In this document: in pieces, positions 52,259 through 60,497 of the stretch | Numbering within the stretch: the stretch's first letter is position 1 | Layout: every line of letters starts with the position of its first letter | The notes under the pieces: generated by a model | The model's database searches: none | Seen by the model: only the letters and a program-made list of their open reading frames with translations | Told to the model about the DNA's origin: nothing | Position numbers and translations under genes: made by a program | Source: Novosphingobium sp. ST904 | Lineage (GTDB): Bacteria; Pseudomonadota; Alphaproteobacteria; Sphingomonadales; Sphingomonadaceae | Assembly: GCF_001298105.1 (NCBI RefSeq) | Contig: NZ_LGJH01000145.1 | Coordinates: 27,646 to 91,645 of the forward strand | Length of the DNA: 64,000 nucleotides | Direction of reading: 5' to 3'

Positions 52259-53560
52259 ATGACCAGACGGGGCCTGCTGCCCATTTTCGCCGCGCTCACG
52301 GCGCTGCCCGGCTCGGCCATGGCGCAGGCTGCAGGGATCGACGTGGCCGATAGCGGTGACACCGCATGGATGCTGGCCGCAAGCGCACTGGTCCTGCTCA
52401 TGGCGATCCCCGGCCTCGCGCTGCTTCATTCCGGCTCGGTCCGCGCCCGTAATGCCCTTTCGGTCCTGATCCAGTCCGGCGCTATCGTTGCGGTCGTAAC
52501 CCTGCTCTGGGCTGTCGTGGGCTATACGCTGGCTTTCGGCGACCTTTCGGGTGGCTGGATCGGCGGCGGAAACGCCTGGATGCTGATCGACCTCGGGAAT
52601 GTGCGCAGCGGCACCGAACTGCCGGAAAGCGTGTTCGTGCTGTTCCAGATCGCCGTCGCCGCGCTGCCCCCGGTACTCATGGCCGGAGCCTGGGCCGAAC
52701 GCGCGCGCTTCGGTTGGGTCGTGGCGTTCTGCGCGCTGTGGACGCTGGTCGTTCAGGCACCGATCGCCCATTGGATCTGGGGCGGCGGCTGGCTCTCGCG
52801 CACGGTGGGCACGCTCGATTGGGCAGGCGGCCTCGCCATGTTCACCAGTGCCGGGGTTTCTGCACTGGTCGTCGCCGTCATGATGGGCCGGCGCATCGGC
52901 TTTCCCCGCGAAACCGGGCGAGCCCACAATCCCGTAATGGCTCTGGCCGGAACCGCGTTCCTGTGGGCCGGTGCATTCGGCCTGTGCGGCGGCTGGGCGC
53001 TTTCTGCGAATGACGATGCGGCAGCCGCCGTCATCGCCGCTCACCTCGCGATAGCGGCCGCCGTGCTGACGTGGCTGGGGATCGAACGCCTTGCCACCGG
53101 CCGGGTAAGCGCTGCGGCGAGCGGTAAAGGCGTGCTCGCCGGGATCGCCGTGATCGCACCTGCCGCAGGCTATGTCTCGCCGGGAGCGGCGATCCTGTTC
53201 GGTATCGTCGGCGCCGCGGTCGGCTATCAGGCGCAGCGCTTCGTTCGCCGCGCGCTGGAGATCGACGACGCGATGGACGTGTTCGCCGTGGCGGGGCTCA
53301 GCGGCATGGCCGGCGCGCTCCTGCTTGCGCCGTTCCTCTCGGTAGACCTCGGAGGCGTGGGATATTATCCCGGCAACACCATGATTTCACAGCTTATTGC
53401 CCAGGTGTCCGGACTTGGTGTGGTGGTTGCCTGGTCCGTTGCAGCAACCGCCATCGTCGCGCTCATGGCTTCGCTGGCCTTCCCGATGCGGGTATCGGAA
53501 GATGCCGAACGCGCCGGTCTCGATCGTTCGAACCACGGCCATGGCGAGGACGTATCATGA
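52259..53560 (+). CDS. amt: Ammonium transporter family protein, atypical pore
   Basis: A 433-residue Amt/Rh-type channel with a cleavable signal (MTRRGLLPIFAALTALPGS) and eleven expected helices. The first pore His is kept (His171 in APIAHWIWGGGWL), but the second twin-His position is Ala345 (DVFAVAGLSG instead of DVFxVHGxGG). FGLCGGWAL replaces the usual FGFNxGSAL, so the Ser of the ammonium-binding vestibule is Trp246. The protein is therefore recognisable but unlike standard AmtB. No glnK gene is adjacent. The stop overlaps the DUF805 gene (ATGA). It could be a sensor or a changed channel. Confidence 0.85.
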   Translation: MTRRGLLPIFAALTALPGSAMAQAAGIDVADSGDTAWMLAASALVLLMAIPGLALLHSGSVRARNALSVLIQSGAIVAVVTLLWAVVGYTLAFGDLSGGWIGGGNAWMLIDLGNVRSGTELPESVFVLFQIAVAALPPVLMAGAWAERARFGWVVAFCALWTLVVQAPIAHWIWGGGWLSRTVGTLDWAGGLAMFTSAGVSALVVAVMMGRRIGFPRETGRAHNPVMALAGTAFLWAGAFGLCGGWALSANDDAAAAVIAAHLAIAAAVLTWLGIERLATGRVSAAASGKGVLAGIAVIAPAAGYVSPGAAILFGIVGAAVGYQAQRFVRRALEIDDAMDVFAVAGLSGMAGALLLAPFLSVDLGGVGYYPGNTMISQLIAQVSGLGVVVAWSVAATAIVALMASLAFPMRVSEDAERAGLDRSNHGHGEDVS

Positions 53561-54027
53561 TGGCGAGCTATATGCGCGGCATCAGCGCGACCTTGCGGGC
53601 GAGCTTCGATTTCACCGGCAAGGCATCACGCGGCGAACTCTGGGCCTACCTGCTCGCCGCCAGCTTGACTGCCGCGCTGCTTTCGACAGTCATCTCGTGG
53701 TTCGTCGATGACCGGAGCGCCGGCGTGGCAGCGCTGGCCATCGGTCTGGTTTGCGCGGTTCCCGCGCCAGCCCTCGCCATCCGACGCTTGCACGATTTCG
53801 GTCGCAGCGGCTGGTGGAGCGCGGCGCTCGTCATCGGCGGATTGCGGGCACTGCTGCTCGACGGTCTCCAGATCGCCTTCGGATGGAACGTGCGCAGTGC
53901 GGTGGAGAGCATCGTCAGCTGGGTGGACTGGGCGATCTTCCCGGCTTTCGGGCTCGTCTACCTTGCGTTGCTGGCCTGGCCGGGCAAGCGCACCGGGCCC
54001 GCGCGGCCGGTTGGCGGGGCAGCCTGA
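53557..54027 (+). CDS. DUF805 family membrane protein
   Basis: A 156-residue membrane protein with four helices and the DUF805 signatures SFDFTGKASRGELW and AIRRLHDFGRSGWW. Function unknown. Its start overlaps the atypical amt gene (ATGA), so the two are translationally coupled. The end overlaps a hairpin terminator. Confidence 0.9.
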   Translation: MMASYMRGISATLRASFDFTGKASRGELWAYLLAASLTAALLSTVISWFVDDRSAGVAALAIGLVCAVPAPALAIRRLHDFGRSGWWSAALVIGGLRALLLDGLQIAFGWNVRSAVESIVSWVDWAIFPAFGLVYLALLAWPGKRTGPARPVGGAA

Positions 54028-54041
54028 GCCGCCCCGCCTTT
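54013..54041. terminator. Hairpin terminator at the end of the DUF805 gene
   Basis: GGCGGGGC and GCCCCGCC pair around a 10-nt loop that includes the stop codon, followed by TTT. It lies between the DUF805 gene and the convergent dehydratase gene. Confidence 0.65.
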
Positions 54042-54047
54042 CCCGGG

Positions 54048-55223
54048 TCAGTCCGGCTTCTTGGGCAGCGCGATTTCCGCGATGCCTGCGCACATCAGAG
54101 TGCCTTTCTGGTTCATCATCTTGTGCTTCACCTGCACGAGGTGGCGGCCTTCCTCGTCCACCATCTTGTCGACCACTTCGGCCGTCTGGATCGTGACGTC
54201 GCCCGAGAGGGCCGGGCCGCGATAATTGGCGGTGGAGTGGACGACCATGCCCCATTCACCGGCCCAACCGCCGAGATAGTCGGTCACCCAGGCGCCCATC
54301 GACGCACCATAGCCATAAGCGCGCGGCATGCCAATCCTGCGGGCATACTTCGGGAACAGGTGCCCGCGCGAAGGGCCGAAGTAGGCGCCATCGGTCAGTT
54401 CCGGGTTGATCCGCTCCATGTGGGGATCATTCTCGTGCCCAGCCATTTCCGCCGTGAAGCCGAGCGCGGCCAGATCCAGTTCGCGGCGGTCGAGCGTGCC
54501 CCAGGTGGTGAACAGGAACGAGCGCCATTCGGTGGTGAAGCTGGCGACGGTATGAGGACCGAAGACACGCTCGGGCAGGTTGTCACCCACCTGAACGTCA
54601 TCCCACCAGCGCTCGCCATGCCCGAGATCGTGAAGCATCTGGATCCACGCGAACTTGCGTTCTTCCAGCTTTTCCAGTTCCTCGTCAGTCCATTCCGGCT
54701 CTTCGAACTCGGCAGTGTTGACGGTATCGCCGCCGGCATGGGCGAGATAGCGGATCGCCGTCGAGCGCTGCTTCGAGATCAGTTCGCCGTGCTGGTTGCG
54801 GTAGAAATTGTCGCCGCGCTGGAAGCAGGTCGGCCCGAAGCCGGTGTTCTTCACGACATAGTCGAACGGAATGCGTTCATTGGTGATGGTATCGCCGCCG
54901 AAGACGCGCGGACCATAGTGCCAGAACTCATCGCCGCCGAAGAGCAGGTGCGAATTGGGAATGCAGCCCACGCAGGAAGGCGAGGTGCCGTGACCATCGT
55001 CCATGACGATCGGGAAGCTCTGCGGCGCGACAAGGCGCCCATAGCGGCTTGCCGCGGCGTAGGCCGGATCGAAATGGATCAGGTTAGGGTAGTGCATGCC
55101 CTGGACCCAGCGCCGGATATCGTTGTTGCCCAGCGGCTCCCGGATCGGCGACGAATCGATGACCTTGCCGAGATATTGATCGATATCGGAGCAATCAAAC
55201 TCCACAGCGGCCTGATCGGACAT
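54048..55223 (-). CDS. MaoC-like / FAS1-type acyl dehydratase, double hotdog
   Basis: A 391-residue protein with two hotdog-type halves. The N-terminal half (DIDQYLGKVIDSSPIRE, HYPNLIHFDPAYA, YGRLVAPQSFP) matches the FAS1-like dehydratase domain. The C-terminal half carries a MaoC-like region with RRIGMPRAYGYGASMGAWVTDYLGGW. Such proteins hydrate enoyl-CoA thioesters in breakdown of steroids and other ring compounds in actinobacteria and sphingomonads. It is divergent from the nitronate monooxygenase gene with a candidate operator between. Substrate unknown. Confidence 0.8.
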   Translation of the reverse strand: MSDQAAVEFDCSDIDQYLGKVIDSSPIREPLGNNDIRRWVQGMHYPNLIHFDPAYAAASRYGRLVAPQSFPIVMDDGHGTSPSCVGCIPNSHLLFGGDEFWHYGPRVFGGDTITNERIPFDYVVKNTGFGPTCFQRGDNFYRNQHGELISKQRSTAIRYLAHAGGDTVNTAEFEEPEWTDEELEKLEERKFAWIQMLHDLGHGERWWDDVQVGDNLPERVFGPHTVASFTTEWRSFLFTTWGTLDRRELDLAALGFTAEMAGHENDPHMERINPELTDGAYFGPSRGHLFPKYARRIGMPRAYGYGASMGAWVTDYLGGWAGEWGMVVHSTANYRGPALSGDVTIQTAEVVDKMVDEEGRHLVQVKHKMMNQKGTLMCAGIAEIALPKKPD

Positions 55224-55266
55224 GGCAGACTTCCTCTCGTACGGGCCGCCGGGCGGCCTTATTATG

Positions 55267-55284
55267 ATCGACAGTGCTGTCTAT
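55267..55284. promoter_or_regulatory. Imperfect inverted repeat, candidate repressor operator
   Basis: GACAG and CTGTC surround TG, with AT/AT at the outer edges (one mismatch per arm). Size and symmetry resemble TetR-family operators. It sits between the divergent dehydratase and nitronate monooxygenase starts. Confidence 0.35.
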
Positions 55285-55420
55285 TACATGCACCCCTTTT
55301 GGAGGTCACGCGCTATCCGCAGGCCTGCGCGCTGCAACGCCATGGCGGTATGGCGCCCCTCTCGACAGGCGCGCCGCGCCTCTCTATGCCCATTTAATCG
55401 ATCACTTAAACGGACCGCTC

Positions 55421-56371
55421 ATGACCCTGCCTGCGCCTTTCGCGAACTTGCGCCTTCCCGTGATCGCGGCCCCGATGTTCATCGTATCGAACCCCGAACT
55501 GGTCGTCGCGCAGGTACGCTCGGGGATCGTCGGCAGCTTTCCCGCGCTCAATGCCCGTCCGGCCAGTCAGCTTGACGAATGGCTTCATGAGATTTCAGAA
55601 AAAACAGCAGGTTGCGAGGCGCCTTTCGCAGTCAACCTGATCGTCCACAAGAGCAATAACCGGCTTGAGGAGGACCTCAAGGTGCTGGAAAAGCACAAGG
55701 TTCCGCTCGTCATCACTTCGCTCGGCGCGATTTCCGAAGTGAACGCCGCGGTCCATTCATGGGGCGGCATGGTGCTTCACGACGTCATCAGTGATCGCTT
55801 CGCCCGCAAGGCGGTGGAGAAAGGCGCCGACGGGCTGATCGCGGTCGCGGCTGGCGCCGGTGGCCATGCCGGGCCGCAATCGCCTTTCGCACTGATGCAG
55901 GAGATCCGCGCATGGTTCGATGGACCGCTGGCCCTGTCCGGCGCAATCGCTTGCGGACGTTCGATCCTGGCGGCACAGGCCATGGGCGCTGACTTCGCCT
56001 ATATTGGCACGCCCTTCATCGCCACGACAGAAGCCAATGCCATGGAAGGATACAAGCAGGCCATCGTCGAGGGCAGCGCGGCGGACATCGTCTATTCCAG
56101 CCTGTTCACCGGTGTTCACGGCAATTACCTGCGCCCTTCGATCGTCGCGGCCGGGCTCGACCCGGACAACCTTGCCGAGGGCGACAAGAACCAGATGGAT
56201 TTCGGCTCGGGCGGCAATACCGCGGCCAAGGCCTGGAAGGACATCTGGGGATCGGGACAAGGCATCGGCGCGATTTCGGCGGTTGAACCGGTCTCTTCGC
56301 GGGTCGAGGAACTGCTCGCGCAGTACCGTGCGGCGAAGGAAGAACTGCGCGGCCGGGCGGGCATCGGCTGA
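55421..56371 (+). CDS. Nitronate monooxygenase (2-nitropropane dioxygenase-like)
   Basis: A 316-residue FMN-dependent TIM-barrel enzyme that oxidises alkyl nitronates or related compounds. Markers: LRLPVIAAPMFIVSNPELV, ADGLIAVAAGAGGHAGPQSPFAL, ALSGAIACGRSILAAQAMGADFAYIG split by the FMN phosphate loop, and FTGVHGNYLRPS. The ATG at 55421 gives the family start. In sphingomonads this subfamily often sits among acyl-CoA degradation genes, as here beside a dehydratase, so its true substrate may not be a nitronate. Confidence 0.9.
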   Translation: MTLPAPFANLRLPVIAAPMFIVSNPELVVAQVRSGIVGSFPALNARPASQLDEWLHEISEKTAGCEAPFAVNLIVHKSNNRLEEDLKVLEKHKVPLVITSLGAISEVNAAVHSWGGMVLHDVISDRFARKAVEKGADGLIAVAAGAGGHAGPQSPFALMQEIRAWFDGPLALSGAIACGRSILAAQAMGADFAYIGTPFIATTEANAMEGYKQAIVEGSAADIVYSSLFTGVHGNYLRPSIVAAGLDPDNLAEGDKNQMDFGSGGNTAAKAWKDIWGSGQGIGAISAVEPVSSRVEELLAQYRAAKEELRGRAGIG

Positions 56372-56374
56372 ACG

Positions 56375-56910
56375 TCATCGTTTGTGAGCGGGGCAAGCAC
56401 GCTGCCGGTCCCGCTCCACAGGCGATCCGCCATCGCGTCCAGTTCGGAGAAGTCCACCCCCTGCCCCAGCGGATCGTGCCGGTTCAGCAGCGGCTTGCGC
56501 CTGCCGTCCTCCAGCAGAAGACGCCGCAAGGCCCGCCGCAACAGCCCGAGCCTCATCGTTGCACGCACTGCAGCGCCGCGCGGATCGCGCAGGCGCTGCA
56601 CCGTCCAGTCCGCCTCGATCAGCCCTACCCGCTCTATCACCAGTTCGGTGTAGCGCCGGTGCGGCCCCCGATGGAGCGGAAGGCCCATGCGCAGTGCGGC
56701 CCGCTCATCACAGGGCAGCAGCAACCCGTTCTCCCGAAAGTCCGCGAAGCGCCTGCGTTCGCCCAGCGCCCCGAACATCGGCGAAAAAACCCCGCGAACA
56801 AGGACCTGTCTCGGCAGCAGGTGGTGGCGTTGCAGCCCCGCGTCATAGTCAGGCAGCCCCTTGCGGTTGACCGCACGGAAAGGAATGAACTGTCCCAGAA
56901 GCGCGCGCCG
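56375..56910 (-). pseudogene. AHH-type nuclease-like gene, no clear start and a probable frameshift
   Basis: The sequence AGLQRHHLLPRQVL, then GLLLPCDERAA and HRGPHRRYTELV, has the His pattern of the AHH branch of HNH/Endo VII nucleases. These domains occur in polymorphic toxins and in small stand-alone proteins. The frame opens right after the TGA at 56911 but has no ATG, GTG or TTG before the domain. At the other end, one extra base near 56389 would give the ending APAHKR and a stop at 56375, just clear of the convergent gene; without it the frame runs far into that gene. It may be a normal gene damaged by sequence errors. Confidence 0.5.
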
Positions 56911-57702
56911 TCAGCCGCCGCGCCAGACCCAGATCTGCCGCCCCACTTGCGAAGGTTCGGCCAACAGGTTCCCGCCCGGCGCTTCGATCTCGCGCGGTTC
57001 GGTCAGGCGGCCATTGCGGACCAGATAGTCAACCACCCGGATCGCCAGCTTGATGGCATCAGCCGGCGGCTCCCCGTCCCGCGCCTCCAGTTGCATCTCC
57101 TGCCCGATGAACCGGGAGAGCCCTTTCGTTGCGATGCTTCCGTCACTGCCAGCAGCCAGCGCCGTCAGCCCCAGCGCAGGGAAGGCCCCGCCGGCCAGCC
57201 AGTTCATCACGACGCGCGCAAAATAGCGCGGCTCCATCAGCGTGCCGGCAGACTGCCAGGCGACCGCAGCCACCGGCAGTTCAAGCGCCAAAGCCGCCGC
57301 GATACCCACCTGCGTCCGCACGACCGGAAGCAATCCGGCGCCGCCAGCGATATGGCCGCCGGGCACTAGGTCCACGGCTTCGAGCGCGCAGGGCGCCTGA
57401 ATGTCATCGAAACCATAGCTGTGCGGCGCCTCGACCGCGGCAGCCGCGCCTGCGGGAGACAGGCCCAGAAGATCGAACGTCAACCCGCTGGAAAGGAGTT
57501 CCAGCCAGCCTTCGTCCGGGGGTGGGCGAAAGCTGACGCGGGCGGCTACCCCGCCGGACTCCGCCGTTTCGAGCAGATCCGCTATTCTATCGGCGGAAGG
57601 CCGCAACCCTGCGGGAAACAGCAATGACACGCCGTTGCGCGGCGCATTTTCACGCAGCAAGTTGCCGGGCAGAGCCAGATTCTCCGAGACGTGCGTTCTC
57701 AC
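56911..57702 (-). CDS. Uncharacterised protein, DUF4261-like
   Basis: About 263 residues of soluble protein. The second half (VAAVAWQSAGTLMEPRYFARVV, then ALAAGSDGSIATKGLSRFIGQEMQL) resembles the DUF4261 pattern in which a Trp-containing strand is followed by T-x-G-x-x-x-F/x-G-x-E. The start is uncertain: GTG at 57702, 57717 or 57732 are possible and no ATG is suitable. It follows the flavodoxin-like gene on the same strand, and its stop directly precedes the AHH reading frame. Family assignment tentative. Confidence 0.55.
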   Translation of the reverse strand: MRTHVSENLALPGNLLRENAPRNGVSLLFPAGLRPSADRIADLLETAESGGVAARVSFRPPPDEGWLELLSSGLTFDLLGLSPAGAAAAVEAPHSYGFDDIQAPCALEAVDLVPGGHIAGGAGLLPVVRTQVGIAAALALELPVAAVAWQSAGTLMEPRYFARVVMNWLAGGAFPALGLTALAAGSDGSIATKGLSRFIGQEMQLEARDGEPPADAIKLAIRVVDYLVRNGRLTEPREIEAPGGNLLAEPSQVGRQIWVWRGG

Positions 57703-57776
57703 CCGTCCACTAGGCACGAATTCGTCCGGCACGTCGAGCCCCGTTTGTCCTTTGTGCAACCAGTTCGGTTCAATCT

Positions 57777-58250
57777 TCAGAAAATGCCGAGTTGCAGGCC
57801 TTCGGCAAAGGCCGCTCCGAGATCGCGGCAGGCTTGTAGGCGCGCTTCCGGTACGGTCTTCTCCGCGCGGATACGTTCGGGTGTCTGCGCCTCGAGGTTC
57901 ACGATCAGCGGCTCGGCCACGCGCTTCAGCCGCCATCCGGTGACGATTCGGTCGATCTGGGTCTGCGCGCCGACCCCGTCCGATCCGGCGGAAATCGCGG
58001 TTGCATAAGGCCGCCCCTCGACCCGGCCCAACATCGGGTAGTAGCAGCGGTCGAACATTTCCTTCATCTGCCCGGACATGCTGCCGAGGTTTTCCGGGCA
58101 AACGAAGACATAGCCCTTGGCGCCCAGCAGGATCGCAGGCATCGCCTCGGCCGCCGTGATCAGCACGGCTCCATCGCCTCCACCCTGCGCGATCGCCGCA
58201 GCCATGGCCCGCGAAGCGCCCGTGCGGCTGTGCCAGATTATCGCCAGCAT
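57777..58250 (-). CDS. Flavodoxin-fold FMN reductase
   Basis: A 157-residue flavodoxin-like protein. The FMN phosphate loop is WHSRTGASRAMAAAI near the start, followed by KGYVFVCPENLGSMSGQMKEMFDRC with the aromatic/CYYP loop typical of NAD(P)H-dependent reductases of the WrbA/flavodoxin_2 type. Cytosolic electron carrier or quinone reductase. It is divergent from recJ. Confidence 0.85.
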   Translation of the reverse strand: MLAIIWHSRTGASRAMAAAIAQGGGDGAVLITAAEAMPAILLGAKGYVFVCPENLGSMSGQMKEMFDRCYYPMLGRVEGRPYATAISAGSDGVGAQTQIDRIVTGWRLKRVAEPLIVNLEAQTPERIRAEKTVPEARLQACRDLGAAFAEGLQLGIF

Positions 58251-58330
58251 GCACCTTCTCCTGTCCCGATCGACTTACTATCGAACCGCCGGCCTTCCCG
58301 CGCCCCTGCTGTTAGTCTAACCGGGTCCGC

Positions 58331-60133
58331 ATGGCTTCGCGACCCGTTCCTTCCGTACTCGGCATAGATCGTTCCCTCACCGGCAAATCCTGGCGCTGGC
58401 GAGGTGGCAACATGGACATTTCGGATTCCTCGTCCGGCTTCCCGAGCGGGCTGGAGGACGACATCGTCACCCAGATCCTGCTTTCGCGCGGTGTCCCGCG
58501 TGAGGATCTGGAGCGCCACCGCACCCCTTCACTGCGCGCCTTCCTGCCCGACCCATCCGAATTCCGCGACATGGATGCCGCGGCCGAGCGCGTGGCGCAG
58601 GCGGTGATGAGCAACGAGACCGTGACCGTCTACGGCGATTACGACGTCGACGGCGCCACCAGCGCAGCACTGCTGATCCTGCTCCTGCGCCAGCTAGGCC
58701 ACGAAGCGAAATATTACATCCCCGACCGGCTGCTCGAAGGCTATGGCCCCAGCGGCGAGGCACTCGTGCGGATCGCGGCGGAAGGCTCCAGCCTGATCGT
58801 GACCGTTGACTGCGGCGCCATGGCTTACGAGGCGCTGGAAATGGCGCACGGTGCGGGCGTCGACGTGATCGTGGTGGACCACCACAAGTGTGCGCCCGTG
58901 CTTCCCCGCGCCGCCGCACTGGTCAATCCCAACCGGCTCGACGAGAGCGAACTGGCGGCAGGCCACGGTCATCTCGCCGCCGTGGGCGTAGCATTCCTCC
59001 TCGCCGTCGCCATCGTGCGCACCCTGCGGCAGCGCGGCTTCTTCGAAGGGCGCCGCGAGCCCGACCTCTTCGCCCTGCTCGACCTCGTGGCCCTGGGCAC
59101 CGTGGCCGACGTCGCCGCGCTCCACGGGCTCAACCGCGCGCTGGTGGCGCAGGGGCTCAAGATCATGGCCAAGCGCGAGAATATCGGGATGTCGGCCCTG
59201 ATCGACGCGAGCCGTCTCAGCCGGGCACCGACATGCTCCGACCTCGGCTTCGCGCTCGGCCCCCGGATCAATGCGGGCGGCCGGGTGGGAGAATCGACCC
59301 TCGGCGTGCGCCTGCTGACCACCACCAATCCCGACGAGGCGCGCGAGATCGCGGCCCAGCTTTCCCGCCTGAACGACGAGCGGCGCGGGATCGAGCAAGT
59401 CGTGCAGGAAGCCGCCGAGGCGCAGCTCGAACGCCAGCACAATCGGGCAGTGATCATCGTTTCCGGGGCCGGCTGGCATCCCGGCGTGATCGGCATCGTC
59501 GCCGGGCGGATCAAGGAGAAGACCGGCAAGCCCACCCTGGTGATCGCCATGGACGCCGATGAGGCGGGCAACGGCAAGGGATCGGGCCGCTCGATCCCCG
59601 GCGTGGACCTTGGCGCGGCCATCATCGCCGCGCGCGAGGCCGGGCTTCTGGTGGCAGGTGGCGGCCACGCCATGGCCGCAGGCCTCACGATCGCACCGGA
59701 CAAGCTGGACGCGCTGTCGGAATGGCTCGATTCGCTGCTGGCTGCCGATGTTTCGCGGGCGAGCGCCAACCAGTCGATGCTGCTCGACCTCGCGCTGGCT
59801 CCCGGAGGGCTCACCCCGGCGCTGGTGGAGACGCTGGAGAGCGCCGGGCCGTTCGGCATGGGCTGGCCCGGCCCGCGCGTAGCCGTGGGCCCTGTACACA
59901 TCATCAAGGCCGACACGGTTGGCGCCGATCACCTTCGCCTGATCGTTGGTGGACAGGACGGCGGGCGCTTCAAGGCGATGGCCTTCCGCTCTGCCGAGAC
60001 CGAAATGGGACAGGCGCTGCTTCACGCGTCGCAGGGACGCCGTCTCTGGCTCGCAGGACGGGCCAAGATCGACGACTGGGGCAGCCGCCCCCAGGCCGAA
60101 CTTCACATCGACGATGCCGCTTTCGCGGACTGA
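58331..60133 (+). CDS. recJ: Single-stranded-DNA-specific exonuclease RecJ
   Basis: A 600-residue 5'-3' exonuclease used in recombination and repair. The DHH domain has VYGDYDVDGATSAALL (about 100-115) and IVVDHHKCAP; the DHHA1 domain has FALGPRINAGGRVGES, SGAGWHPGVIGIVAGRIKE and VAGGGHAMAAGLTI. A C-terminal OB-like domain follows. ATG 58331 and ATG 58412 are both possible starts; the second gives an N-terminus closer to homologues. The length is normal. It is the last ordinary gene before tRNA-Glu. Confidence 0.96.
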   Translation: MASRPVPSVLGIDRSLTGKSWRWRGGNMDISDSSSGFPSGLEDDIVTQILLSRGVPREDLERHRTPSLRAFLPDPSEFRDMDAAAERVAQAVMSNETVTVYGDYDVDGATSAALLILLLRQLGHEAKYYIPDRLLEGYGPSGEALVRIAAEGSSLIVTVDCGAMAYEALEMAHGAGVDVIVVDHHKCAPVLPRAAALVNPNRLDESELAAGHGHLAAVGVAFLLAVAIVRTLRQRGFFEGRREPDLFALLDLVALGTVADVAALHGLNRALVAQGLKIMAKRENIGMSALIDASRLSRAPTCSDLGFALGPRINAGGRVGESTLGVRLLTTTNPDEAREIAAQLSRLNDERRGIEQVVQEAAEAQLERQHNRAVIIVSGAGWHPGVIGIVAGRIKEKTGKPTLVIAMDADEAGNGKGSGRSIPGVDLGAAIIAAREAGLLVAGGGHAMAAGLTIAPDKLDALSEWLDSLLAADVSRASANQSMLLDLALAPGGLTPALVETLESAGPFGMGWPGPRVAVGPVHIIKADTVGADHLRLIVGGQDGGRFKAMAFRSAETEMGQALLHASQGRRLWLAGRAKIDDWGSRPQAELHIDDAAFAD

Positions 60134-60202
60134 AATCCGCCCGTTTTCGAGGGCCCTGGCAGGAAGTGTCACAAGGAGTTCAAATTATTCGCAATGAGGG
60201 GG

Positions 60203-60231
60203 TTGACCCCCATTGGGACCGCCGCTAGAGG
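60203..60231 (+). promoter_or_regulatory. Probable promoter of tRNA-Glu
   Basis: TTGACC (60203-60208) and TAGAGG (60226-60231) are 17 nt apart, about 30 nt before the tRNA. The GC-rich spacer resembles stable-RNA promoters of this group. Confidence 0.5.
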
Positions 60232-60261
60232 GCCGGTCCTGCCTCCGGCGCAACCCGGTAC

Positions 60262-60336
60262 GGCCCCTTCGTCTAGCGGTTAGGACGCGGCCCTTTCACG
60301 GCTGAAACACGGGTTCGATTCCCGTAGGGGTCACCA
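60262..60336 (+). tRNA. tRNA-Glu (anticodon TTC)
   Basis: Acceptor GGCCCCT pairs with AGGGGTC, then A and an encoded CCA. The D arm has TCTAGCGGTTAGGAC, the anticodon loop reads CTTTCAC with TTC, and the T arm has GGGTTCGATTCCC. The 75-nt gene is complete and sits at the left edge of the mobile-looking region. Confidence 0.96.
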
Positions 60337-60497
60337 GTCTTTTCAAGCACTTAGCTTGCATCACGCCTCCAAAAATTTGTGTGATCTAATATGGGTCTAA
60401 TATCCGGGCGCGAATAATCTCGAACGCCAGCGGACAGGTCGCGTGGGCAAGAGGCTATTTTTTCCATAACAAAGATCGATCTAGCAGGCTCTGCCTA
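60337..60497. other. tRNA-Glu 3' flank, possible island junction
   Basis: About 160 bp, visibly more AT-rich than the chromosome to the left, with TATGGGTCTAATATCC. No gene. A tRNA 3' end followed by AT-rich sequence and insertion elements is the usual look of an integrase attachment site, but no integrase gene or second tRNA fragment is visible here. Confidence 0.4.

Noticed and set aside
60337..60495. Tried to find a duplicate of the tRNA-Glu 3' end as a second attachment site within the window
   Set aside because: No second copy of the T-arm and acceptor sequence was seen before 64000.
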